In this document: one piece after another, positions 9,429 to 17,588 of the stretch
Layout of the letters: the number at the start of each line of letters is the position of its first letter
Numbering within the stretch: position 1 is the stretch's first letter
The notes under the pieces: generated by a model
Databases searched by the model: none
What the model saw: only the letters and a program-made list of their open reading frames with translations
What the model was told of the DNA's origin: nothing
Assembly: GCA_019637225.1 (NCBI GenBank)
Contig: JAHBWC010000009.1
Location: forward strand, 62,001-126,000
Length of the DNA: 64,000 bases
From: Labilithrix sp.
GTDB taxonomy: Bacteria > Myxococcota_A > Polyangia > Polyangiales > Polyangiaceae
Direction: 5' to 3'
Made by a program: the position numbers and the translations under genes

Positions 9429-9496
9429 GCACGCCGAGCGACGGCGCGCGCGATCGCCGCTCGAAGCACGCCGAGCGACGGCGGCGCGATCGCCGC
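9429..9496. repeat. Imperfect direct repeat, 37-base period
   Basis: The 18-mer GCACGCCGAGCGACGGCG occurs at 9429-9446 and 9466-9483, each followed by a nearly identical CGCGATCGCCGC block. It lies in the 271-base gap between the kinase and protease genes. No function is apparent; it may be a small duplicated hairpin-forming segment. Confidence 0.5.
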
Positions 9497-9658
9497 GCGC
9501 GTTGAGGATGATCCCGGCCCATGCGCACACCCGCGCACTGGTCCATCGAGATCCAACGTCTCGCCCGCGGCCCCTTCATGCGCCGCGCGCCGCTCCGTCG
9601 GAGCGTCTCGCGACAGAGCGCCCTCTCGTGGAACACGTCGTGCAGTATCCTGGGTTGG

Positions 9659-10723
9659 ATGCGGCTCCTCCCGGTCGTCGCCGGCTCGATCTTCGCGCTC
9701 GCCGCGTGCGTCGCGGAAGCGCCGGAGACGTCCGAGGCCATGGGCGCGAGCTCGCAGTCGATCGTCGGCGGCTCCGCGTCGACGTCGGCGGACGACGCGA
9801 CGGTGCTCCTCAACGAGGCCGGCGGACCGGGCTGCACCGGGACGCTGATCGCGCCGAACCTCGTCCTGACCGCGCGCCATTGCGTGACGTACTTCAACCC
9901 GAACGCCGAGTGCGGCGCTCCGCTCCGCGGCGAGCTCGGGGCGTCGCTCATCACCGTGTCGGTCGGCGTCTACGCGAACGCGCAGGGCTACGTCGCGCGC
10001 GCGACGCGGTTCTACGTGCCGACGGCGCAGGAGCTCTGCAGCGCCGACGTCGCGCTCGTCGCGCTCGACACCGACATCAAGAACGTGACCCCGGCCAAGG
10101 TCCGCTTCTCGCCACCCGCGGTGAACGACCTCACGACGGCGATCGGCTACGGCGAGCAAGGCAAGGGGCGCCGCAGGCGCTCCGGCGTGAGGGTCCTCGC
10201 GCTCGGACCGGCGAGCACGAGCTACACGACGGCCGGCGGGCAGTCGCTCCCGATGAACGTCCCCGTCGACGAGATCGTCACGAGCGAGTCGACGTGCTTC
10301 GGCGACAGCGGCGGCCCCTTGCTCGACTCGCTCGGGCAGATCGTCGGCGTGGCGTCGCGCGGCCTCGACGATCGCTGCGACGACCGCCCGACGTTCTGGA
10401 CGAGCCTCGGCGCGCACGAGAAGTTGATCCGCGACGCCGCCACGGCGGCCGGCCATCCCCTCCCGCAGGCTTCCACCCCGACGCCGAACGGCCAGAACAC
10501 GGCGACCGGCTCGAGCGGCGCGCCGGACGACGGCTCGTCGACCGACGACGGCAAGAGCGACGACGACGACGGCCCGACGAAGCGCGCCAAGAAGCGCGAC
10601 GCCGGCGTCGTCAGCTCGGGGTGCGCGACGAGCGGCGGCCCGCTCGATTCGTCACGCGCGTGGGCGCTCGGGCTCGCCGTCGCCGCGCTCGCCGCGGCAC
10701 GCCGGCGCCGGGGCCGCGCCTAG
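9659..10723 (+). CDS. Trypsin-like serine protease, lipoprotein with MYXO-CTERM-like tail
   Basis: A 354-residue secreted S1-family protease. The chosen ATG at 9659 gives a lipoprotein signal with the lipobox FALAAC; an in-frame ATG at 9521 would add 46 residues with no signal character. The chain begins SIVGG, the classic activation site, and shows the triad context TARHC (His), SADVALVALD (Asp) and CFGDSGGP (Ser). The last 90 residues are an Asp/Ser/Thr linker with a DDDDG run, then Cys-Ala-Thr, a hydrophobic segment (AWALGLAVAALAA) and an Arg-rich end (RRRRGRA). That matches the MYXO-CTERM sorting architecture. The protein therefore appears to be anchored, or processed, at both ends. Confidence 0.88.
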   Translation: MRLLPVVAGSIFALAACVAEAPETSEAMGASSQSIVGGSASTSADDATVLLNEAGGPGCTGTLIAPNLVLTARHCVTYFNPNAECGAPLRGELGASLITVSVGVYANAQGYVARATRFYVPTAQELCSADVALVALDTDIKNVTPAKVRFSPPAVNDLTTAIGYGEQGKGRRRRSGVRVLALGPASTSYTTAGGQSLPMNVPVDEIVTSESTCFGDSGGPLLDSLGQIVGVASRGLDDRCDDRPTFWTSLGAHEKLIRDAATAAGHPLPQASTPTPNGQNTATGSSGAPDDGSSTDDGKSDDDDGPTKRAKKRDAGVVSSGCATSGGPLDSSRAWALGLAVAALAAARRRRGRA

Positions 10724-10726
10724 CGC

Positions 10727-12199
10727 TCAGGCCGCGTCCTCACGCGCCGGCGGACGTGCGGCGGAAGCGACGGCGCTCGTCATCGCCCGGTGCTCGCGAA
10801 CGATGCTCCGCGCGAGGAGCAGCCAGACGCCGATCAAGCCCGCGTTCACCATCGCGAAGCTCCGCACCGGCCACCTCGCGAGCTCGCTCCCGAGGAACAC
10901 GAGCCCGGCAGACGCGACGTCGCCCATGCGCACGAAGAACGTGTCGACGGCCTGCTTCGCCTTGTACTTCATCTCCGTCGACGTCGGCAGCCAGAGCATG
11001 TTCCGAACGGTGTTGTTGACCGAGTAGTCCGCCGCGTTCTCGGCGATCTTCCCCGGCCGGAGCACGGACAGCTCGCCCGCCGCCAGGAGGCCGGGCAGCG
11101 TGAGGAGCGCCACCGAGTCGAACAGCGAGATGACCGGCAGGATGAAGATCGCGAGCCGCAGGCCGCCGAGCTTCACGATGCGCGAGACGGCGAACGACTG
11201 AACGAGGACACCGATGACGTTCACCCACAGGAAGAGATCGCCGTAGAACGTCGTCCCGTAGCCCTTGATGAACTTCTTCACGGCGTCGTCGCCGACGATG
11301 CCGGCCGCGAGGGCGGCCTCGGCCGCCTTGGCCTTGACGAGGACGGTCAGCATGTACTCGCCGTTCGTGTTGACGAACGTGAAGACGAGCGCGAACGCGG
11401 CGATGAGCGTGAGGTACTTGTGGCGGAAGACGAGCCCGAACGCGCCCGCCTTCGACTCGCCGTCGTCCCCCGGCTTCGCCTGCTTCGAGACCGGCGCCGG
11501 CATCTGGCTGAGCGCACGGCCCGGCGCGCGCCGCCCCGCGCCGCGCTCGCGCGTGTGCGTCGCCTGGGTGAGCACGGCGCACCCGACGAGCAGCGCGCCG
11601 CTGACCAGGAGCAGCTCGTAGATGCCGAGACCGAGCGTGTCCTTCAGGAAGTTCGTCACATAGGCGCCGAGCGCGGCGCCCATCGACGCGCCGATTCCGA
11701 CGAGCGCGAAGAGACGCTTGCCCTGCTCCTCTGTGTACAGATCGTTCGCGAACGCCCAGAACTGAGCGACGACCATCATGTTGAAGATGCCAACCCAGAT
11801 GAAGAAGACGAGGCCGAGCTTCGACTCCGCCCACGGGATCTTCGACAGCACCCAGAACACGACGAGGTGCGACGCGAAGAAGAGGGTCACGCGGACGACG
11901 AGCTTGTTCTTCGGCAACCTGCTCGCGACCCGCGCGTACGCGGGCACCGCGCCGAGCAGCGCCACGGCGATCCCCGCCGAGAGGTAGCTCTTGTACTCGG
12001 CGCCCGACTTCATCGCGAGGATGAGGCCCTCGCGAACCGGCTTGATCACGTAGTAGGCCGTGAGCAGGAGAAAGACGTTCAGCGTCATGAGGAGCGCCGT
12101 GACGCCCTCCCCCGCCTTCACCTCCGTCACGATCCCGAGCGCGCGCTCGAGCGTCGAGCGCCCGCCCGCGCGGGGTCCTTGCGTCGAGCTCCCGGCCAT
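10727..12199 (-). CDS. TLC-type (ADP/ATP carrier-like) major facilitator transporter
   Basis: A 490-residue polytopic membrane protein with about 11-12 hydrophobic segments. The N-terminal LLLTAYYVIKPVREGLIL and later GASMGAALGAYV and FFVRMGDVASAG fit the TLC/Npt nucleotide-translocase superfamily, known from Rickettsia, Chlamydia and plastids and found as uncharacterised homologues in many free-living bacteria. The substrate is unknown; a nucleotide-exchange role should not be assumed. A central cytoplasmic loop (about 225-265) is charged. ATG 12199 is preferred; GTG at 12235 is an alternative. It ends three bases after the convergent protease stop and is head-to-head with a second TLC-like gene. 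Confidence 0.7.
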   Translation of the reverse strand: MAGSSTQGPRAGGRSTLERALGIVTEVKAGEGVTALLMTLNVFLLLTAYYVIKPVREGLILAMKSGAEYKSYLSAGIAVALLGAVPAYARVASRLPKNKLVVRVTLFFASHLVVFWVLSKIPWAESKLGLVFFIWVGIFNMMVVAQFWAFANDLYTEEQGKRLFALVGIGASMGAALGAYVTNFLKDTLGLGIYELLLVSGALLVGCAVLTQATHTRERGAGRRAPGRALSQMPAPVSKQAKPGDDGESKAGAFGLVFRHKYLTLIAAFALVFTFVNTNGEYMLTVLVKAKAAEAALAAGIVGDDAVKKFIKGYGTTFYGDLFLWVNVIGVLVQSFAVSRIVKLGGLRLAIFILPVISLFDSVALLTLPGLLAAGELSVLRPGKIAENAADYSVNNTVRNMLWLPTSTEMKYKAKQAVDTFFVRMGDVASAGLVFLGSELARWPVRSFAMVNAGLIGVWLLLARSIVREHRAMTSAVASAARPPAREDAA

Positions 12200-12270
12200 C
12201 GATTCGGTCCGCAGGATACTGGCTCCCGCGACCACGCCCTCGACTTTGTTGATACGCTCGCGCCTCGGTC

Positions 12271-14631
12271 GTGAGAGCGTCGAAGCCTGGAGTCGCGAGC
12301 GAGTCCCTCCGCGCAGCGTGGCCCGCGACGCTCGCGTCGGCGTCGCTCGTGGCTCAGCTCGTCGCCGGCAAGGCGACGCGCGACGCGCTCTTCCTCACCC
12401 ACTTCGGACTGACGCTCCTGCCCGCCGCGATGATCGGCGCGGCGCTCGTCTCGGCGCTGTCGGTGATCGCGATGTCGCGCGTCCTCACGCGATGGGGCCC
12501 GGCGCGCGTCGTCCCGGCGACCTTCGCGGTCTCGGCCGTTCTCTTCCTCGTCGAGTGGTCGATCAGCCTCGGCAGTGAGCGCGCGACCGCGATCGCCGTC
12601 TACGCGCACACGGCGGTCTTCGGCTCGGCCATCGGGAGCGCGTTCTGGTCGCTCGTCAACGAGCGCTTCGATCCGCACGAGGCCAAGCGCCTCGTCGGGC
12701 GGATCACGAGCGGCGGGACGATCGGCGGGGTCATCGGCGGCCTGCTCGTGTGGCGCGCGTCGTCGCACATCTCGGTGCCGATGATGCTCGCGCTCCTCGC
12801 GACGATGAGCGTCGTCGGCCTCTGGGGCTCGCTCCGGACGGGACCCGCGCGACGCCGCGCGAAGCCCCGCGAGATCGTCACCAAGGACGGCGTCGGGGTG
12901 CTCGGCGCCACGCCCTACCTCCGCGACCTCGCGCTGCTCGTGGCCGCGGGGGCGGTCGTCCAGGCGCTCCTCGACTGGCTGCTCAGCGCGCACGCCACGC
13001 ACGAGTACGGCCAGGGACCCCAGCTCCTCGGCTTCTTCGCGTTCTTCAACATGGTCGTCGGCGTCCTGTCGTTCGCGACGCAGATGGGGCTCACCCGCTT
13101 CGTCCTCGAGAAGCGCGGCCTCGGCGGCACGATCCGGCTCCAGCCGCTCGGCGTCGCCACCGTCGTCGTGCTGGCGCTCGTGTTCCCCCTCTTCTGGCCC
13201 GTGCTCGTCCTCCGCGTCGTCGAGGGCGTGACGCGCGGCTCGCTCTATCGCTCGGCGTACGAGCTGTTCTACACGCCGCTCCCCGCGGCGAAGAAGCGCG
13301 CGACGAAGACGCTCATCGACGTCGGCGTCGACCGGCTCGGCACCGCGATCGGGAGCGGAATGCTCTTCGTCGTCGCGCGCCTCGCGCCGCTCGAGCTCCA
13401 GACGCGCATCGCGCTCTTCGGCGTGCTCGGCATGACCGGCGCCGCCTGGTTCATCGCAGGCCGCCTCCAGGAGGGCTACGTCTCGGCGCTCGCGTCGAGC
13501 CTGAAATCGGGCGCGATCGCCCTCGACGACGGCGACGCCGAGGACCTGACCACGAGGCAAACGCTCGCCGAGACGACGGCGCTGCTCCAGCGCGACAAGC
13601 TGCTCGCGCGCATCGATCGCTACCAGCGGGAGAAGGAGGGACGCGCCGACGGCGACGGTGGGGGCGCCGATCGCGCGGCCTCGCCGCCCGACTCGGCGCG
13701 CGCGCCGCTCGGCTCGACCGGCGAGCTCGGACGCCTCTTCGATCCGACCGACGGCGTGCTCGCGCGCGGCGCGGCGCTTCGCTCGAGCGATCCTGTCGCC
13801 ATCAAGCAAGCGCTCCTGGCGCCTCTGACGCCCACGCTCGCTCCGTTCGTCGTGCCGCTGCTCGCGAACGACGCCGTGGTGCGCGACGCGGTCCGCTCCC
13901 TCCGCAAGGCCGCGCCGAGGATCGCCGGGATGCTCCTCGACCACCTGCTCGACCACGACGTCGATCCGCGGGTCCGGCGGCGCATCCCGCGCATCCTCAA
14001 GGTCTGCCGTGATCAGCGCGCCGCGACCGGGCTCGTCTCGGCGCTCCGGGATCCGGTGTTCGAGGTGCGCGCCCAGGTCGCGATCGCGCTCGGCCAGATC
14101 GTGGACGCTCCGGGGATCGTCGTCGATCGCGAGGCCGTCTTCGCGCTCGCGGTGCACGAGCTCACGACCGGGAGAGCGACGTGGTCTCCGCCGGACGTCC
14201 GAGCCGATGGCGCGGTCGCGGCAGCCGACGCGCTCGCCCCGACCGACGACGAGAGCCGCGCCAGCAACGCCGACTCCGCGCGCGGCTCGCCGGAAGCGCC
14301 TCACGACGCGCCTCCGCCCGCGTCGCGACCGGAGGACATCCACGCGGCCGAGCTCCGGCGCGGGCTCGCGCACGTGTTCGGGCTCCTCGGCCTGGTCCTC
14401 GAGCGCGAGCCGCTCGCGATCGCGTACCGCGCGCTCCGCTCCGACGACGCGAACCTCCGCGGGACCGCGTTCGAGTACATCGAGGTCGTCTTGCCCGCCG
14501 GCGTGCGTGACGCCGTCGGCCCGCTCCTCGGCGACGTGGCGCCGGCCCCGCGGGGCAAGGAGCGCGGCTCGAAGGAGCTCGCCGCGGAGCTCCTTCGATC
14601 GCGAGCCGGCGCGCTTCGGCCGTCGCGCTGA
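12271..14631 (+). CDS. TLC-like transporter fused to C-terminal HEAT-like repeat domain
   Basis: A 786-residue fusion. Residues 1 to about 415 carry about a dozen membrane segments with the TLC-like pattern (LFLTHFGLTLLPAAMIG, LVGRITSGGTIGGVIGG). The region from about 480 to the end is soluble and alpha-helical, with paired helices around VRDAVRSLRKAAP, VRRRIPRILKVC, FEVRAQVAIALGQI and LRGTAFEYIEVVLP. These look like HEAT repeats, interrupted by a low-complexity Ala/Asp/Ser insert (about 640-685). The GTG at 12271 faces the neighbouring transporter, with 71 bases between starts. Transporter-HEAT fusions are known in this superfamily; the repeats may control or cluster the carrier. The substrate is unknown. 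Confidence 0.7.
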   Translation: MRASKPGVASESLRAAWPATLASASLVAQLVAGKATRDALFLTHFGLTLLPAAMIGAALVSALSVIAMSRVLTRWGPARVVPATFAVSAVLFLVEWSISLGSERATAIAVYAHTAVFGSAIGSAFWSLVNERFDPHEAKRLVGRITSGGTIGGVIGGLLVWRASSHISVPMMLALLATMSVVGLWGSLRTGPARRRAKPREIVTKDGVGVLGATPYLRDLALLVAAGAVVQALLDWLLSAHATHEYGQGPQLLGFFAFFNMVVGVLSFATQMGLTRFVLEKRGLGGTIRLQPLGVATVVVLALVFPLFWPVLVLRVVEGVTRGSLYRSAYELFYTPLPAAKKRATKTLIDVGVDRLGTAIGSGMLFVVARLAPLELQTRIALFGVLGMTGAAWFIAGRLQEGYVSALASSLKSGAIALDDGDAEDLTTRQTLAETTALLQRDKLLARIDRYQREKEGRADGDGGGADRAASPPDSARAPLGSTGELGRLFDPTDGVLARGAALRSSDPVAIKQALLAPLTPTLAPFVVPLLANDAVVRDAVRSLRKAAPRIAGMLLDHLLDHDVDPRVRRRIPRILKVCRDQRAATGLVSALRDPVFEVRAQVAIALGQIVDAPGIVVDREAVFALAVHELTTGRATWSPPDVRADGAVAAADALAPTDDESRASNADSARGSPEAPHDAPPPASRPEDIHAAELRRGLAHVFGLLGLVLEREPLAIAYRALRSDDANLRGTAFEYIEVVLPAGVRDAVGPLLGDVAPAPRGKERGSKELAAELLRSRAGALRPSR

Positions 14632-14684
14632 GCGGGGCAAACGCGCTTTGCGCGACGGCGGTTCCCGAATATCGTGCGGGAGCT

Positions 14685-16091
14685 TTGGGGCGCGCGCCGA
14701 TCCTTCGCTCGTTCGTCGGCGGCGCGGTCGCTTCGATGCTCGCGCTCGCGGCGCCGCCGGCCGCCGCCCAGCCGGCCGAGACGCCCGCCGCCCAGCCGGC
14801 CGAGCCGCCCGCCGCCGGAAGCGGCACGGTCAGCCCGAAGCGAGCGCTCCCCGACTACGACGGACGCGGCGCCCCGCCCTCGACCGCGGGCGACGTCGCG
14901 CTGTGGATCCCTCGCGCGCTCCTCTTCCCGTTCTACCTCGTGAGCGAGTTCGTCGTCCGCCGCCCGCTCGGGTGGCTCATCGCGACGGCGGAGCAGAAGC
15001 AGTGGCCCTCGCAGATCCGCGATTTTTTCCTCTTCGGTGACGACAAGAAGGCCGGCGTCGTCCCGACGGCGTTCCTCGACTTCGGCCTCCGCGCGAGCGT
15101 CGGCGTCTACGCCTTCTGGGACGACCTCCTCGGCCCCGGAAATCACCTCCGCATTCACGCCTCGACGCTCGGCGTCGACTGGCTCCAGGGCGCCATCGCC
15201 GACAAGATCCCGCTCGGCGGAGACGCCACGCTCGACCTCCGGCTCGAGGGGGTCCACCGGCCCGACAACCTGTTCCACGGCCTCGGCCCGCGCTCGCTCC
15301 AGGACCAGCGCGCGCGCTTCGGCGTCGACCAGGTGCGCGCCCGCCCCGTCTTCGAGGCGACGTGGTGGAAGAGCAGCCGCGTCGCCACCGAGGCGGGCGT
15401 GAGCTACGTCCGCTTCCGCGACGACGCCTGCTGTGACGATCCGTCGCTCGTCACGGCGATCCGCGAGGGCTGGCACACCGCGCCGCCCGCGTTCGACACC
15501 GGCTACACGAGCGTCTACCAGCGCGGCGAGCTCACCGTCGACTCGCGCGACCCGAGGCCGGCGAAGCAGAGCGGGTTCCGCCTCGACCTCGAGGTCGAGC
15601 ACGGCTCCAACGTCCGTCGCTCGAGCAGCAACTGGGTCCGCTACGGAGGCACGGCCGGCGGCATCCTCGACGTCAAGAACAACCGAACCGTCAGCCTCTC
15701 CGTGACGACGCTCTTCGTCGACCCGCTCTCGCGCGGCGCGGAGATCCCGTTCACCGAGCAGATCGTGCTCGGCGGCTCCGGACCGATGCGCGGCTACCTC
15801 TACGGCCGACTCGTCGACCGGAGCGCGGCGGTGGCGACGCTGAAGTACAAGTGGCCGATCTGGGTGTTCCTCGACGGGACCATTCAGCTCGCGACGGGGA
15901 ACGTCTTCGGGCCGCAGCTCTCCGACTTCAAGTCGAGCCTCCTCCGCCTGTCCGGCGCGCTCGGCGTCGAGAGCATCGGCAGCCCCGATCACACGTTCGA
16001 GCTCCTCGCGGGCTTCGGCACGGAGACATTCGAGCGCGGCGCGGAGGTCAACTCGTTCCGCCTCCTCTTCGGGACGAACCGCGGGTTCTGA
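14685..16091 (+). CDS. Omp85/BamA-type outer-membrane beta-barrel protein
   Basis: A 468-residue protein with a signal peptide ending near AAAQPAE and a duplicated AQPAE-P segment. A short non-POTRA N-terminal region follows, then a 16-strand-type barrel characteristic of the bacterial surface antigen (D15) family. Diagnostic features are LGGSGPMRGY, corresponding to the family's conserved VRGF/Y loop motif, alternating beta strands (LDLRLEGVHR, RLDLEVEHGS), and a C-terminal Phe that acts as the barrel-assembly signal. TTG 14685 follows GGGAG. It is shorter than BamA and lacks several POTRA domains, so it is more likely a TamA-like, phospholipase-associated or export barrel than the essential BamA. 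Confidence 0.75.
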   Translation: MGRAPILRSFVGGAVASMLALAAPPAAAQPAETPAAQPAEPPAAGSGTVSPKRALPDYDGRGAPPSTAGDVALWIPRALLFPFYLVSEFVVRRPLGWLIATAEQKQWPSQIRDFFLFGDDKKAGVVPTAFLDFGLRASVGVYAFWDDLLGPGNHLRIHASTLGVDWLQGAIADKIPLGGDATLDLRLEGVHRPDNLFHGLGPRSLQDQRARFGVDQVRARPVFEATWWKSSRVATEAGVSYVRFRDDACCDDPSLVTAIREGWHTAPPAFDTGYTSVYQRGELTVDSRDPRPAKQSGFRLDLEVEHGSNVRRSSSNWVRYGGTAGGILDVKNNRTVSLSVTTLFVDPLSRGAEIPFTEQIVLGGSGPMRGYLYGRLVDRSAAVATLKYKWPIWVFLDGTIQLATGNVFGPQLSDFKSSLLRLSGALGVESIGSPDHTFELLAGFGTETFERGAEVNSFRLLFGTNRGF

Positions 16092-16115
16092 CGGCTACGA
16101 GCATGGCCGTCAGAA
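16086..16115. terminator. Bidirectional hairpin spanning both stop codons of convergent genes
   Basis: Perfect ten-base arms TTCTGACGGC (16086-16095) and GCCGTCAGAA (16106-16115) flank a ten-base loop. The arms contain the TGA of the barrel gene on the plus strand and the TGA of the minus-strand gene. It would form the same hairpin in both transcripts. Confidence 0.65.
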
Positions 16116-17009
16116 GTCGAGCCCGATCCCCACGAGCGCGATCGGCGCGGTCACGCGATGCCCGCGCGTCTCTTGCACGACCGGGAACGCGGCGCCGACG
16201 CTGACGACGAGGTCCGCGAGCGGGCTCGCGACGAGCTCCGGCGCGAGGAACACCGACGCGCCGCCGGAGCGCGGGTCGACCTGATCGTCGACGTCGCCCG
16301 CCGAGTCGAGGCGCCCGTGCACCGAGGCGCGCGTCGCGAACTTCGGGTGCGGCTGGAGCTGGGCCGTCGCCGACGCGCGCAGCGAGTCGCCGGGGTGCGG
16401 ACCGTCACGCACGCTCACCGGCATGAGGAACGACGCGCTCGTCCAGAACGTCAAGAGCGGGCCCGTGATCGTGTAGGTCGCGCCGACGACCGGGACGATC
16501 GAGCCGCAGCCCGGCTGGAGGTCCGTCGGCACGAGGCGGCCGGCAGCGTCGCGCTCGATCGGCGACGTCGGGGCCTTCGCGCCGCCGTGGAACGACAGAC
16601 GCCGCGACGAGGTCCGATACGCGACGTACGAGGCGCGCGCCTCCGCGTCGCCGAGCATGAGGCGATCGGCGGAGAGCACCTCCGCGCCTTCGATGCCGGT
16701 CGCGAGCGAGCGGCGGAGGAGCGGCAGGTCGACGGAGACGAGGACCTCCTCGGAGAGCGCGAGCGCCGCGCCGGGCACGAGCCGGAGCTCGACGACACGC
16801 AGCGGCGCGTACCGCGCGGCGAACGCCGCGGCGCGGCCGTCGAGCGTGGCGCGGATCCGCCCCGCGAACGGCAGCTCCTCTCCGCGCGCCGGAAGCGTCT
16901 TGTCCGCGGCACCGCAGACCGCGCACGCCGCCGCCGTCCGCGGAGCGATCGCGAGCGACACGAAGACGAGGACGACGAGCACGACGAGCCACGAGGAGAA
17001 GCGACGCAC
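16110..17009 (-). CDS. Secreted protein with CxxC near mature N-terminus, probable outer-membrane barrel
   Basis: A 299-residue exported protein. The signal peptide (VVLVVLVFVSLAIAPRTAAA) is directly followed by CAVCGAADK, so the mature protein starts with a CxxC pair. The remainder is a series of amphipathic beta strands ending in LVGIGLDF with a C-terminal Phe, as expected for a barrel inserted by BAM. Overall layout and the CxxC at the mature N-terminus match the protein at 20174-21151, although length and details differ. The gene converges on the Omp85 gene and is divergent from the cytochrome operon at 17136. A link to metal or redox handling is inferred from position only. Confidence 0.6.
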   Translation of the reverse strand: MRRFSSWLVVLVVLVFVSLAIAPRTAAACAVCGAADKTLPARGEELPFAGRIRATLDGRAAAFAARYAPLRVVELRLVPGAALALSEEVLVSVDLPLLRRSLATGIEGAEVLSADRLMLGDAEARASYVAYRTSSRRLSFHGGAKAPTSPIERDAAGRLVPTDLQPGCGSIVPVVGATYTITGPLLTFWTSASFLMPVSVRDGPHPGDSLRASATAQLQPHPKFATRASVHGRLDSAGDVDDQVDPRSGGASVFLAPELVASPLADLVVSVGAAFPVVQETRGHRVTAPIALVGIGLDF

Positions 17010-17135
17010 GAGGGTGAGTGGGGCGGGGCGCGGCGCATTATGAAACGTCGGTGACGCCCGACACGCACAGCCGTCGTCATCGCGCTTGGCGGGATCGCCT
17101 CGACGTGCCAGTTAAGGAGACGAACTGGAGCCGTG

Positions 17136-17588
17136 ATGCGCGCCCCCCGCGCCTTCTTCTTCGCAATCGCCTTCGTCTCGGTGCTGTCGAGCTCGGTCCT
17201 GTCGAGCTCGCTCGGCTGCTCGGGCCCCGCGCCCGCCGCGGATCCGGCGCCCGTGTGCCTCGACGCCGGCGTCGACCTGTCGTGCACCCCCGCGTTCGAG
17301 CCGACGTACGACGCGCTCTACGCGAACACCTTCCAGAAGAGCTGCGCCGCGTCGGGCGTGAGCTGCCACGCGTCGACGGGCAAGCAGGGCGGCGTCGACC
17401 TCGGCGATCCCGAGTCCGGCTACACGACCCTCGCGAGCAAGCTTCGCGCGGGCGAGCCCGAGTGCAGCGTCCTCGTGCACCGCGTCCTCGCGACGAGCGG
17501 CAAGATCCGCATGCCGCCCGGACGCTCGCTCTCCGACGGAGAAAACTGCGCGATCATCCGGTGGATCGCCGACGGGGCCCGACGATGA
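17136..17588 (+). CDS. Small cytochrome c-like lipoprotein
   Basis: A 150-residue lipoprotein with lipobox SSSLGC. The mature part contains KSCAASGVSCHAS, a CX6CH arrangement rather than canonical CxxCH, followed by GVDLGDPESGY, and ends RMPPGRSLSDGENCAIIRWIADGA. That tail is characteristic of PSCyt-like cytochrome domains (MP followed by a Trp-containing helix), with the Met as probable axial ligand. Heme attachment through the unusual spacing is uncertain. The ATG at 17136 has GGAG five bases upstream; a GTG directly before it is the alternative. The gene overlaps the multiheme cytochrome gene by four bases (ATGA), so the two are coupled. Confidence 0.7.
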   Translation: MRAPRAFFFAIAFVSVLSSSVLSSSLGCSGPAPAADPAPVCLDAGVDLSCTPAFEPTYDALYANTFQKSCAASGVSCHASTGKQGGVDLGDPESGYTTLASKLRAGEPECSVLVHRVLATSGKIRMPPGRSLSDGENCAIIRWIADGARR

